A stretch of 64,000 nt of DNA from Lachnospiraceae bacterium (GTDB lineage: Bacteria > Bacillota > Clostridia > Lachnospirales > Lachnospiraceae), in the NCBI GenBank assembly GCA_009911505.1, contig QXXL01000046.1, forward strand, positions 1 to 64,000, read 5' to 3'. The position numbers and the translations under genes are program-made. A model generated the notes under the pieces. The model was not told the origin of the DNA, did not search any database, and saw only the letters and a list, made by a program, of their open reading frames with translations. Below are positions 17,492-26,181 of the stretch, piece after piece (positions within the stretch are counted from its first letter, which is position 1; each line of letters begins with the position of its first letter).

Positions 17492-18784
17492 ATGAAAAGA
17501 AATATGCTGACGGTTTTTTGTGCAATGTTGTTTGCACTATTCGTTGTCACTGCTTCAGATGTAAGCGCAGCGACAAAAGAAAATGCATGGGATTCAGGAA
17601 AAGTAGAAACAGAGGTAAAAGGGGCGTTTACCTTTTATTCCCATCCCTCTAAGGACGGAAAAGAAGCATGGATTTATAAAATTGGGGTGAAGGAAGGGAA
17701 AAAGAGCAAATCCCTTTCTATTCCAAAGAACATCCGGGGTAAAAAAGTGACCAGGCTAGGGATTCCGGATGATCCTAAATCAGAATCATGCGTTACCTTA
17801 TTTGGCGGTTATATAGAACCATGGCATGATGTTGACGGAAACTTTGGGAATAAGGCAATGTTAATCCAGTCTATAAAGATTCCGGATACAGTTGAAGTCA
17901 TTGAAGCATCTTCATTCAGCGGCCTTGATTCTGTAAAGACAATTAAGCTTCCTAAAAAAGTAAAGGAAATCGGAGACTATACCTTCTACGGCTGTAACAG
18001 CTTAAAGACCATTATTTTGTCAGACAACTTAAAGAAAATTGATAATTCGTCATTGTGGGACTGTCCGTCATTAAAGAATATTAAAATATCCCAAAAGAAT
18101 AAAACATTCCAGGTAAAAGGAAACTGCTTGCTCCGTAAAAAAGACAAGGCGTTGATTTGTGCAGTTGCTGTTGGCAAAGATTTTGTGATTCCGGACGGAA
18201 CAAAGAAAATTGTACCATTTGCTTTCAACAACGCGACATCACCAACAATCCACATTCCGGCATCTGTTACTAAAATTGAGCAAGCGGCATTTGAAAAGCA
18301 GCCTTTAAGGCAAAATATTAATATTAAGGATGTCACCGTTTCTACAGAAAATCCAGTATTTGCAAGGGATGGGCAGTGCATTTATAAAAAGTCAGATAAG
18401 AGCCTTGCCGTTGCAATTCCGGATGAAAAAGGGGAACTGCGTATATCTGACATGGTGGAAAAGCTGACTCCAGAAATGAGTATGGTAAATTGCGATACGG
18501 CGGAGTTAGACTCCCTGGAAAAGTTAGTTTATCCAAAGAACCTGAAATATGTGACAGTACCAGGGTTTAGCAGGATTAAGGCAAAAAACGTATATTTTAC
18601 AGGAAGTGTACCGGCAGAAGTGAAAAAGCCGAAATCTGCAACAGGATTTGCAAAGCTTCCGATTTTCTGCCATGTATATGTACCAGAAGCATATACAGAT
18701 GTATATAAGGCCTGGTATAAACAAAATAAATGTTATTCGAGTGTAAATGGATGGCATACATACAATCCGGAAACTGGCTTATAA
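17492..18784 (+). CDS. Secreted BspA-type leucine-rich repeat protein
   Basis: Secreted protein of 430 residues with a signal peptide (MLTVFCAMLFALFVVTASDVSA). Residues about 120-320 contain LRR_5 (BspA/TpLRR) repeats, for example FSGLDSVKTIKLPKKVKEIG and FYGCNSLKTIILSDNLKKID. Such repeats usually mediate adhesion or protein binding on the surface. A GGAGGAAT ribosome site precedes the ATG. No sorting signal or enzymatic domain was found. Related repeats end the GH84 protein and the transglutaminase-like protein at 30908, suggesting a shared surface-retention or adhesion mode. Confidence 0.88.
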   Translation: MKRNMLTVFCAMLFALFVVTASDVSAATKENAWDSGKVETEVKGAFTFYSHPSKDGKEAWIYKIGVKEGKKSKSLSIPKNIRGKKVTRLGIPDDPKSESCVTLFGGYIEPWHDVDGNFGNKAMLIQSIKIPDTVEVIEASSFSGLDSVKTIKLPKKVKEIGDYTFYGCNSLKTIILSDNLKKIDNSSLWDCPSLKNIKISQKNKTFQVKGNCLLRKKDKALICAVAVGKDFVIPDGTKKIVPFAFNNATSPTIHIPASVTKIEQAAFEKQPLRQNINIKDVTVSTENPVFARDGQCIYKKSDKSLAVAIPDEKGELRISDMVEKLTPEMSMVNCDTAELDSLEKLVYPKNLKYVTVPGFSRIKAKNVYFTGSVPAEVKKPKSATGFAKLPIFCHVYVPEAYTDVYKAWYKQNKCYSSVNGWHTYNPETGL

Positions 18785-18791
18785 AAGCTGG

Positions 18792-18840
18792 CATATGGCA
18801 TAGAGGTTCCCGAAAGGAAACCTCTATGCCATATGTTTCT
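18792..18840 (+). terminator. Long perfect hairpin terminator after the LRR gene
   Basis: A perfect 17-bp stem: CATATGGCATAGAGGTT (18792-18808) with its complement at 18819-18835, ten-nt loop, followed by TTTCTT. Confidence 0.8.
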
Positions 18841-19031
18841 TAATCTCATCCTCAAATAATTTCCCCATCTTGATACCGTTTAACTCTCATAATTATATTT
18901 CCTGGTACTCTCTGTAAATCCCTAACAGGATAATTTAATATTTTTTTGCATAGGTTGTAACTTTTATTTGCTATAATGAAATAAATCCTTAAGGGTTATT
19001 CCTCGCTGCTCCAAAAAGGGGTTATTTTATA

Positions 19032-19383
19032 ATGAGTGGAAATATGAGGTTGAGAGGATTGTATTGGAAGAAGGTGGGTGGCAAAGCCGGGGCAGGGGAA
19101 GATGTCTATATTCGTATTTTAGGGAAAGAAAATGTGGCGTTAGGGGAGCTTTTGGCACTTCAAAGCCGTATTGGCCAGGTGTATGTCTATTGGGATGACG
19201 CCAAATGAATTCCGGAAAATATTCTGCATTGAAGCGCTTTCTATAGCCGGACGCCTGATTGCAGCTACATTTTCGCTGGCGGCTGTTGCAGTATGGTATA
19301 TGTTAAAAATGAGCTATCTTGAAGTGAGGGGTATTTGCTGCTGTTTTCAGGTACATTTTAACCAAATGTGTTATAATAAATAA
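19032..19383 (+). pseudogene. Remnant of an FtsX-like ABC transporter permease
   Basis: A 58-codon frame at 19032-19208 (with EDVYIRILGKENVALGELLA) and an overlapping frame at 19171-19383 (CMSIGMTPNEFRKIFCIEAL, then a hydrophobic stretch SIAGRLIAATFSLAAVAVWY) look like separate pieces of one gene. The second piece resembles the conserved MRSIGMTxxxFxKIxxxEgL segment near the end of FtsX/MacB permeases. Frameshift, a TAG at 19141-19143 and loss of most of the roughly 600-800-residue gene show decay. Bce-type permeases often sit beside OmpR-type two-component systems, as this one does. Confidence 0.6.
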
Positions 19384-19411
19384 AAAACAGGTGGGGAAAG
19401 GGGATGTGGTT

Positions 19412-20089
19412 ATGCGTATTTTAATAGCAGAGGATGAGGTAGAACTTGCCAGGGGGCTTAAATTTTTGTTGGAAAAACATAAATTTACCGTTGATATTGT
19501 CCATGACGGCGGGGATGCGCTGGATTATTTTCACAATGTGGAATATGACGCAGTTGTCCTTGATATTATGATGCCAAAGGTAAACGGGCTTAAGGTTTTA
19601 GGGCATATCAGGAAAGAAAAATCGAATGTGCCAGTTATGATGCTAACGGCTAAGGCAGAAATTGAGGATCGGGTTGCGGGCCTTTTAGCAGGCGCGGATG
19701 ACTACCTTTCAAAGCCTTTTTCGACAAGGGAGTTTATAGCAAGGGTAAAAGCGCTGGTACGCAGGAACCTGGGATATACAGGAAATGTGATTTCCGTTGG
19801 AAATACAGAGCTTGACTGCAACCGGTATGAACTGACATGCGGCGTGCAGGCCCTGCGGCTGAACAATAAGGAGTACCAGCTTTTAGATTTATTTATGCGG
19901 CATCCGTGTTTTGTATTTTCTACAGAGCATTTGATGGATAAAGTATGGGGCCAGGATTCGGATGCCGGCGTGGACGTTGTCTGGACGTATATTGGGTATA
20001 TCCGCAGGAAATTAAAATCATTAGGGGCGGACATTGAAATCCGGACGGTCCGTGGAGCCGGTTATTCATTGGAGGAGAAGAAATGTTAA
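19412..20089 (+). CDS. OmpR family response regulator
   Basis: Response regulator of 225 residues from the ATG at 19412, chosen over an upstream GTG at 19391 because the product then begins with the usual MRILIAEDE. The receiver domain (1-115) has the phospho-acceptor Asp at residue 51 (VVLDIMMP) and the conserved Lys in LSKPF. The C-terminal winged helix (about 130-222) ends with the family motif RTVRGAGYSLE. Its last codons overlap the sensor kinase start by 7 nt, so the two are co-translated. It follows a decayed FtsX-like permease and precedes the VTC/DUF4956/CotH genes, which may be targets. Confidence 0.95.
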   Translation: MRILIAEDEVELARGLKFLLEKHKFTVDIVHDGGDALDYFHNVEYDAVVLDIMMPKVNGLKVLGHIRKEKSNVPVMMLTAKAEIEDRVAGLLAGADDYLSKPFSTREFIARVKALVRRNLGYTGNVISVGNTELDCNRYELTCGVQALRLNNKEYQLLDLFMRHPCFVFSTEHLMDKVWGQDSDAGVDVVWTYIGYIRRKLKSLGADIEIRTVRGAGYSLEEKKC

Positions 20090-21309
20090 AAAAAATGCAG
20101 TGGCGGTTTATACGGGCGGCAATGGCGGCATTTGGGACAGTCATGCTTTTTTTGGCGGCTGGTATCAACCTGATTAATTATTCTGTCACCATTGCGGCCC
20201 AGGACAGGATGTTGGACGGAATATTTGAATATGAACAAATGGCAAAGGCCCCGCCGCCTGGGGGAAGGCCGATGCTTTCGGAAATGCCGTGGGCGCCAGG
20301 CCCGGAGGCGGATTTTACAACAAGGTTTTTTGCTGTACACTGTGATATGGATGGAAATGTGATGTTTATTTCGCGGGACTATATTTTTTCGGTCGATGAA
20401 GATACCATCAAACAATATGCCAGCAATATCCTTGCAAAAGGGAAAGAAAGAGGATATTACAAAGAATACCGCTATCGTGCCAATGAAACAGAAAAAGGCA
20501 GGGTGGTTATTTTTTTGAATGTATCCAGGGATTTGCGCTTTATTACTTCTTTGTTATTGGTTTCTGTTGTGATTGCGGTTATCAGCCTGTTTGTGGTATT
20601 TGCCCTGGTTGTGCTTTTTTCTGGAAAAGCAATAAAGCCTTACATCAGAAATATGGAACGGCAGAAACGTTTTATTACGGATGCCAGCCATGAGCTGAAA
20701 ACACCGCTGACTTCGATTGCAACCAGCGCCGATATTATTGCCATGGAATCAGGGGAAGGCGAGTGGGTTGACAATATCCAAAAACAGACGGTACGCTTGT
20801 CACATTTAGTGGCAAGCCTGGTAACACTCTCAAGGCTTGATGAGGGGATGCCGTTTCCAAAGAAAGCGGGGTTTTCATTTAGTGAGGCTGCGTGGGAAGC
20901 GGCGGAGCCTTTTGCGTCGTCTGCGAAGGCAAAGGGGAAAAAATATACAGAACACATTCAGGAGAATTTAAGTTTTCATGGGGACAGAAGCTCTATCCAG
21001 CAGATGATTTCTATTTTGTTAGACAATGCCGTAAAATATTCCGGGGAAAATGGAGAGATTAGGCTGGATATTTACCGGAAGCACGGAAAAATATGCATAG
21101 AAGTGCTAAACACCTGCAACCTGCCAAAAGAAATAGATTTAAACCGTTTGTTTGACCGTTTTTACCGTCCGGATGAATCCAGGGCCGCGCACACCGGAGG
21201 TTTTGGAATTGGCTTGTCTATTGCACAGGCAGTTGCTGAAGCGCATGGAGGCAGCATTACAGTAAAAAGCAGGGATGGGGGAACAATTTTGTTTCGGGTT
21301 GTCCTGTAG
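20083..21309 (+). CDS. Sensor histidine kinase, partner of the upstream regulator
   Basis: Membrane sensor kinase of 408 residues. One helix lies at about 8-32 and a second at about 148-178, flanking a sensor domain of around 115 residues with a Pro-rich patch (APPPGGRPMLSEMPWAPGPE). The HisKA domain holds the phospho-acceptor His at residue 203 (DASHELKTPLTSI). The ATPase domain has the N box (LLDNAVKYSGENGE) and G box (HTGGFGIGLSIAQAVAEAHG). No HAMP domain is evident. The stimulus is not known. Confidence 0.95.
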   Translation: MLKKMQWRFIRAAMAAFGTVMLFLAAGINLINYSVTIAAQDRMLDGIFEYEQMAKAPPPGGRPMLSEMPWAPGPEADFTTRFFAVHCDMDGNVMFISRDYIFSVDEDTIKQYASNILAKGKERGYYKEYRYRANETEKGRVVIFLNVSRDLRFITSLLLVSVVIAVISLFVVFALVVLFSGKAIKPYIRNMERQKRFITDASHELKTPLTSIATSADIIAMESGEGEWVDNIQKQTVRLSHLVASLVTLSRLDEGMPFPKKAGFSFSEAAWEAAEPFASSAKAKGKKYTEHIQENLSFHGDRSSIQQMISILLDNAVKYSGENGEIRLDIYRKHGKICIEVLNTCNLPKEIDLNRLFDRFYRPDESRAAHTGGFGIGLSIAQAVAEAHGGSITVKSRDGGTILFRVVL

Positions 21310-21355
21310 TGGCATATGGGTTAAACCAGATAGGGAGAAAAATGTAACATCAGGA

Positions 21356-21600
21356 ATTCTAAAAAGAGGGTTTTATGGCTGGATATCTAACATGGACATC
21401 AGTTTTCTGACGGTATTTTGTCCATCTAGGCAGGTAATAATATGTTTTTTCGGCATCCTCAATGATACAACGGAATAATCCCGAAACGCAGGCACTCTTT
21501 TAATACTATCAACCTGCCGGCCCTGCCGTTGCCATCCTGGAATGGATGAATGCGTTCAAACGCGCAATGGAAGCTTCGGTGGTGTTTGTTTCAAAAAGTA
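21356..21600 (-). pseudogene. Decayed Fic family gene fragment
   Basis: On the minus strand 21513-21560 encodes FERIHPFQDGNGRAGR, a perfect Fic active-site motif (HPFx[D/E]GNGRxxR), followed by LIVLKECLRFGIIPLYH and a stop. Shifting frame, the sequence continues as CIIEDAEKTYYYLPRW and TKYRQKTDV, which is the expected next part of a Fic/DOC domain. There is no intact N-terminus, and a stop interrupts the frame upstream. Fic enzymes AMPylate proteins; this one is a fossil. It accounts for most of the 463-bp gap between the kinase and the VTC gene. Confidence 0.75.
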
Positions 21601-21772
21601 AAGAGAAGGGCAGTTGAACACTCTGCACAAAAACGTTCGCAGAAAATTCACAGATGATTTCAGGTTCATTTCAAGTTGCTTTTTTATAATACATTACATT
21701 GTTAGAGGATGGTTAATAGCGGGGGAAGGTATGGAACCATCAGGGCAATAAGAAAAGGAAAGGATAAAAACA

Positions 21773-22465
21773 ATGGAACAACAAAAACATTACAGGCATG
21801 AATTGAAATATGTCATCACCTTTCAGCAGTACCTGGAATTGAAGGGCAGGCTAAAAGCTGTGATGAAGCCGGATTTACATGTCCAGAAAGATGGCAGGTA
21901 CCAAGTGCGCAGCATCTATTTTGACAATATTTCAGACAAGGCGCTCAGGGAAAAAGTGGAAGGGGCTGTGAAACGGGAAAAGTTCCGCATCCGGTATTAT
22001 AATAATGATTTTTCATTTATTATCCTGGAAAAGAAAATGAAATATAATAACTTATGCATGAAATTTGACGCCCTGCTGAATAAAACGGAATGCGGATGGC
22101 TGTTAGCAGGGGAAACGGCATGGATGCGTGGCCATCCTTCCTCTTTGGTGCAGGAATTTTATACGAAAATGAAGTATCAGATGCTAAGGCCCAAGGTGCT
22201 GGTGTCATATATACGCGAGCCCTATATTTATAAAGCGGGAAATGTGCGTGTGACCTTTGATTCTGACATTCGGACAACGCTGTTCCACAGGAAGTTTTTG
22301 GAGGAAGAGGTCTATGATATCCCGGCAGCAGACGGGCCGCAAGAAATCGTTTTGGAGATTAAGTACGATGCGTTTTTGCCTGAAATCATTGAGAACCTGA
22401 TACAGGTAAACAGGATGCGGCAGCAGGCTTTTTCAAAATACGGCGCATGCCGCAGGTTCGGATAA
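21773..22465 (+). CDS. VTC-domain polyphosphate polymerase-like protein
   Basis: Cytosolic protein of 230 residues covering a single VTC domain, the catalytic tunnel domain known from yeast Vtc4, which makes polyphosphate from ATP. Markers are the basic start (HYRHELKYVI), YQVRSIYFDN, KFRIRYYN, ILEKKMKYNN and the acidic end IVLEIKYDAFLPEII. The conserved basic and acidic residues expected to line the tunnel appear present. It is the first of three tightly spaced genes (29 nt to DUF4956, then CotH). This trio recurs in Firmicutes and Actinobacteria; its biochemical product in bacteria is not settled as far as I know. Confidence 0.9.
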   Translation: MEQQKHYRHELKYVITFQQYLELKGRLKAVMKPDLHVQKDGRYQVRSIYFDNISDKALREKVEGAVKREKFRIRYYNNDFSFIILEKKMKYNNLCMKFDALLNKTECGWLLAGETAWMRGHPSSLVQEFYTKMKYQMLRPKVLVSYIREPYIYKAGNVRVTFDSDIRTTLFHRKFLEEEVYDIPAADGPQEIVLEIKYDAFLPEIIENLIQVNRMRQQAFSKYGACRRFG

Positions 22466-22494
22466 CAAATATAAGATAACAGGAGGAGCTTAAG

Positions 22495-23166
22495 ATGACA
22501 TTCAGTGATATTTTCAAATCCAGTTTTTTGGAGAGCGTAACGGAATTTTCAGTGATTGATACTGCAGTAGGTATGGTTTTTGCACTTGTGATAGGGCTTT
22601 TTATTTTTATGGTCTATAAAAAAACTTTTTTAGGGGTGATGTATTCTACCGGGTTTTCTATGACGCTAATTGGCCTTTGCCTGGTTACGACACTTGTCAT
22701 TATGGCGGTTACGTCAAATGTCGTACTTTCCCTTGGTATGGTTGGTGCGCTCTCGATTGTACGTTTCCGCGCCGCTATAAAAGAACCAATGGAAATTGTA
22801 TTTTTGTTCTGGGCGATTGCAGGGGGGATTGTGATTGGGGCAGGTATGATACCGCTGGCTGTTATTGGTTCTGCCCTGATTGGAATAATTTTTATATTGT
22901 TTACAAATCGGAAGGTACACGATAACCCATATATTTTAATTTTAAATTGTGTCAATGAAAAAACAGAAGAAGCGGCAATGAAGCTGGCGGAAAAATCAGC
23001 GGATCGTTTGATGGTAAAATCAAAGACAGTCAATGCCGCGGGAATCGAGATGACAATTGAACTTCGGACAAAAGATGCAACAACGGCATTTGTGAACCGT
23101 ATCCATGAAATAGACGGGGTAGAAGATGCAACGCTTGTAAGCTACAATGGGGAATATATGTCTTAA
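22495..23166 (+). CDS. DUF4956 integral membrane protein
   Basis: Membrane protein of 223 residues. About four transmembrane helices span residues 20-140, including a conserved core (VVLSLGMVGALSIVRFRAAI followed by KEP) reminiscent of MgtC/SapB proteins. The cytoplasmic C-terminal 75 residues form a ferredoxin-like or ACT-like fold by appearance (SADRLMVKSKTVNAAGIEMT). AGGAGGAGC lies upstream of the ATG. The family almost always neighbours VTC-domain and CotH genes, suggesting a membrane partner or channel for their product; that role is inference. Confidence 0.9.
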   Translation: MTFSDIFKSSFLESVTEFSVIDTAVGMVFALVIGLFIFMVYKKTFLGVMYSTGFSMTLIGLCLVTTLVIMAVTSNVVLSLGMVGALSIVRFRAAIKEPMEIVFLFWAIAGGIVIGAGMIPLAVIGSALIGIIFILFTNRKVHDNPYILILNCVNEKTEEAAMKLAEKSADRLMVKSKTVNAAGIEMTIELRTKDATTAFVNRIHEIDGVEDATLVSYNGEYMS

Positions 23167-23182
23167 GAAAAGAGGTGGAAGG

Positions 23183-25081
23183 GTGGTTGCGAATAAGAAT
23201 ATATCAAAGATAATTGCTGTAGTTATGGTTTTTGCAGTCGCCTTATGTTTTTTAGCAATGATTTTGGGTACAGAGCTAAAGGAGGCGTTACATGGAACTA
23301 GCGTGTCAATGAGATATGAGTCAGAGCTGTTTAATACGGAAAAGATCATCCAGATCGATATTCAGATGGATGAAAAAGACTGGGATGATATGCTTGAAAA
23401 CGCTATTGCAGAGGAATATTATTCGTGTGATGTTATAGTAAATGGACAGGCTTTTTATTCTGTGGCAATCCGTCCGAAAGGAAATACAAGCCTTTCTGCT
23501 ATTGCTATGGATGATACGACAGACCGTTTTAGCCTGAAGCTGGAGTTTGATCATTTTGTAGAGGGGCAGTCTTGCTTTGGCCTGGATAAGTTGATTTTAA
23601 ACAATAATTATGCGGATGCAACTAATATGAAAGAGGCTGTTGTCTATGATATGTACCGGTATCTGGATACGGACGCTTCTCTTTATAATTATGCCAAAAT
23701 CTCTTTAAATGGGGAGTACTGGGGTGTTTATTTGGCGCTGGAAGCTGTAGAGGAGAGCTTTTTGCTCCGGAATTATGGGACACAGGATGGAAAGCTTTAT
23801 AAGCCTGACAGTATGGATATGGGCGGAAATGCGGATAGGAAGGCGCTGCCGGAAGGGCAGGAACCGCCAGATGGTCAAATGCCACCACAAGCGCAGGAGC
23901 TGCCAGAAGGCCAAATGCCACAAGAAGTGCAAGGGCTGCGGGATGGTCAAATGCCACCGGAAGCAGAGATGATCTCGGAAAGTGATCCAAGAGCAGCTAT
24001 ATCTGCAGAGCGCAGTACGGAAAATGGGGAAGCTTTTGATGGCGCTAAAAAAGACAGGGCAGGAATGTCTCCGGGAGGAGGCGTTTCTATGAATGGAAAT
24101 GGCGCAGATTTAAATTATTCCGATCAGGAACTGGATAGCTATTCTGCGATTTGGGATGGAGAGGTGACGAAGACAAATAAGACAGACCACAGAAGAGTTG
24201 TTACTGCTTTGGAAAAAATCAGCTGTGGGACAAAACTGGAAACGTATCTGGATGTAGACAATGTTTTAAGGTACATGGCAGTCCATACATTTTCTGTAAA
24301 TATGGATAGCCTTTCTGGTACAATGGCACACAATTATTATCTGTATGAGTATAATGGAAGGCTGAATGTTCTTCCATGGGATTATAATCTTGCTTTTGGA
24401 GGGATGTCCATTGGGGCTGCCTCTAGCGCTTCGGAGATGATAAACGATGCTATTGACACGCCTTTTTTGGGGACGGAGTTTTTTGATGAGCTCTTGGAAA
24501 ATGAAACGTACAGGCAGCGGTATCATGGGTATTTGCAGAAATTAGCTGATACATATGTGTTTGGAGGAAAGTTTGACGAGGTATATGGGCGGATCCGCAG
24601 CCAAATTGATGAACTTGTCAATGCGGATCCGACAGCTTTTTATTCGTTTGATGAATTTGATAAAGGGGCGAAAATGTTTCAACAGACAGTCTATTTAAGG
24701 GCGGAAAGTATAAAAGGGCAGATTGATGGCAGTATTCCTTCTACAGATGAGGGGCAGAAGGAAAATGCTTCTGGTTTGGTAGATGCTTCGGAAGTTGATA
24801 TAGATGTTATGGGGGTGTTTCGTATGGGAGGAAGGAGTTTTCCACAGAATGGGCAGGATGCAGGTTTTTCAGACCAGGGTAGGGAAGCCGGGAGCGATGG
24901 TAAAGTGGATCCGGATGGAATGGGGCGTAGGCCTGATTTTGGCAGAAATAGGCCTGATGAGGGTAAAACGGCTTTTTCGGATTTGGCAATTTTAAATATG
25001 GTGTATTTTGCTGTTTGTTTTGTGGGTATGCTTTTTGCACTTTTATGTGTTAAAGTGTACCGTAGGAAGAAATGGAATTGA
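23183..25081 (+). CDS. CotH-like kinase family protein, membrane anchored at both ends
   Basis: Extracytoplasmic protein of 632 residues. The GTG at 23183 is preferred because AGAGGTGG lies just upstream; an in-frame ATG at 23147 would overlap DUF4956 by 20 nt. An N-terminal helix (residues 6-28) leads to the CotH kinase domain: GLDKLILNNNYADATNMKEA, SLNGEYWGVYLALEAVEESF and the metal-binding LPWDYNLAFGGM. Residues about 223-262 insert a degenerate PEGQ/PPDGQMPP repeat into the domain. The C-terminus has another Gly/Asp-rich linker, a transmembrane helix (MVYFAVCFVGMLFALLCVKV) and a basic tail. Bacillus CotH phosphorylates spore coat proteins; whether this homologue acts in spores or on the cell surface is unknown. 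Confidence 0.9.
   Translation: MVANKNISKIIAVVMVFAVALCFLAMILGTELKEALHGTSVSMRYESELFNTEKIIQIDIQMDEKDWDDMLENAIAEEYYSCDVIVNGQAFYSVAIRPKGNTSLSAIAMDDTTDRFSLKLEFDHFVEGQSCFGLDKLILNNNYADATNMKEAVVYDMYRYLDTDASLYNYAKISLNGEYWGVYLALEAVEESFLLRNYGTQDGKLYKPDSMDMGGNADRKALPEGQEPPDGQMPPQAQELPEGQMPQEVQGLRDGQMPPEAEMISESDPRAAISAERSTENGEAFDGAKKDRAGMSPGGGVSMNGNGADLNYSDQELDSYSAIWDGEVTKTNKTDHRRVVTALEKISCGTKLETYLDVDNVLRYMAVHTFSVNMDSLSGTMAHNYYLYEYNGRLNVLPWDYNLAFGGMSIGAASSASEMINDAIDTPFLGTEFFDELLENETYRQRYHGYLQKLADTYVFGGKFDEVYGRIRSQIDELVNADPTAFYSFDEFDKGAKMFQQTVYLRAESIKGQIDGSIPSTDEGQKENASGLVDASEVDIDVMGVFRMGGRSFPQNGQDAGFSDQGREAGSDGKVDPDGMGRRPDFGRNRPDEGKTAFSDLAILNMVYFAVCFVGMLFALLCVKVYRRKKWN
23850..23970 (+). repeat. Degenerate Pro-Glu-Gly-Gln repeats inside the CotH gene
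   Basis: Four to five units of roughly ten residues of the form LPEGQxPPxxQ, encoded by similar DNA (CAAATGCCACCA and close variants recur). Probably a flexible linker inserted in the kinase domain. Confidence 0.7.
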
Positions 25082-25409
25082 TTTGTTATAAGTTTTGGTG
25101 ATGGGGCGTAGGATGGGAATTGTATGAGCCGGATGGCATAAAGGTATCCTTTAGGGCTTCATTGTTTTATATGGGGGTTATTGTCAATGGATGGGCATTT
25201 TTCATTGAAATATGTACACAAAACATATAAAATAATCCATATAGAAATGTGAAAAGGATTGGGTGTGGGCTATAATTGCAAATTTTTATGTTCCTTTTTT
25301 CATAATATAGGTATGGGATTTGGAGGAGGGTTTATGATTCCTGATTCTAAGATTGAAGGAAGTTTTTTTGTTTGATGTAGGTGGAGGTAAGCCGGACAGG
25401 AGGATAGAT
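25082..25409. other. 328-bp gene-free stretch upstream of the zinc-ribbon gene
   Basis: AT-rich with a TATAAT-like box near 25271. At 25335 a GGAGGAGGGTTT ribosome site precedes a 13-codon frame (MIPDSKIEGSFFV) ending just before the next gene's leader; it may be a leader peptide or chance. No terminator or repeat is convincing. Confidence 0.35.
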
Positions 25410-26009
25410 ATGAAACGGGTGATTGATAAGCCATACAGTACCTATTGCGCGCATAGTGCTGTTACGTCTAATATAGAGGTAAAATGCCCCAAATGCGGCG
25501 GCCTTGGTATTATCAGTTCGGATGAAAAGACGGCTGTTTTTAAATGCACGGCCTGCGGCAGCTTGGCGAGAGAAGAATGTGTTGCATACCGTTACCATGT
25601 TGCGAACCGCTGTAAAAGCTGTGGACGGTATTACAGAGTGCCTGTTGCATCAGAAAGGGGGAGGCATTTTTCTATACTGAATGTGCCATGTCTATACTGT
25701 GGGCATATTATGCCGGGTGAAGTCCTTAAAAAGGCGTCGGCGCTTTCTTGCTACTGTGAAATCCAAAATGCTTGTGAACCGTTCTTTGGATATGAACTTT
25801 GGTTTTTGGCTTATTATAAAAATAAGCCTGTTTGGGCGGTAAACCGTGAGCATCTCAATTATCTGATTGAGTACTTATCTGCGGATTTACGGGAAAAGCC
25901 TGCTGGGTATCCAATGCAAAATCAGGCGGATCACCTTCCGGCATTTATGAAAGCAGCGAAAAACAGGGAGGGGCTTGTGAAGCTTTTGAGAAAAATGCTG
26001 GAAAAATAG
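25410..26009 (+). CDS. Zinc-ribbon protein of unknown function
   Basis: Soluble protein of 199 residues. Start ATG at 25410 is chosen for its CAGGAGG site; a longer frame from 25353 lacks one. Residues 20-105 carry four Cys pairs: CPKCGG, CTACGS, CKSCGR and CLYCGH, consistent with two zinc ribbons. The C-terminal half (about 120-199) is an uncharacterised domain with FFGYELWFLAYYKNKPVWAVNREHL, a pattern seen in Firmicute TFIIB-type zinc-ribbon proteins. It is followed by an inverted-repeat element and then glutamine synthetase. Function cannot be assigned. Confidence 0.75.
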   Translation: MKRVIDKPYSTYCAHSAVTSNIEVKCPKCGGLGIISSDEKTAVFKCTACGSLAREECVAYRYHVANRCKSCGRYYRVPVASERGRHFSILNVPCLYCGHIMPGEVLKKASALSCYCEIQNACEPFFGYELWFLAYYKNKPVWAVNREHLNYLIEYLSADLREKPAGYPMQNQADHLPAFMKAAKNREGLVKLLRKMLEK

Positions 26010-26055
26010 TTGCTGTAAGGCCGGATACGTGTTACAGTTAAATTACTAAAAATTT

Positions 26056-26158
26056 CTGTAGCGTGTTTGAGGGGGGCTTTCAGGCGGATGTATTTTATGC
26101 TGCGGGCTGTGTTGGCCGGATTTATGCAGATGACGGGGGGCTTCAAACACACTCTAGT
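26056..26158. repeat. Short inverted-repeat element (copy D of the dispersed family)
   Basis: TAGCGTGTTTGA (from about 26058) and TCAAACACACTCTA (about 26143-26156) form imperfect ends around a GC-rich centre containing two GGGGGGCTT segments. The ends match the TAGAGCGTGTTTGA end of copies at 7440 and 28794. Size and ends suggest a MITE-like element; no transposase is seen. Confidence 0.45.
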
Positions 26159-26181
26159 AAAAAAATTTAAGAAAGGTCAAA

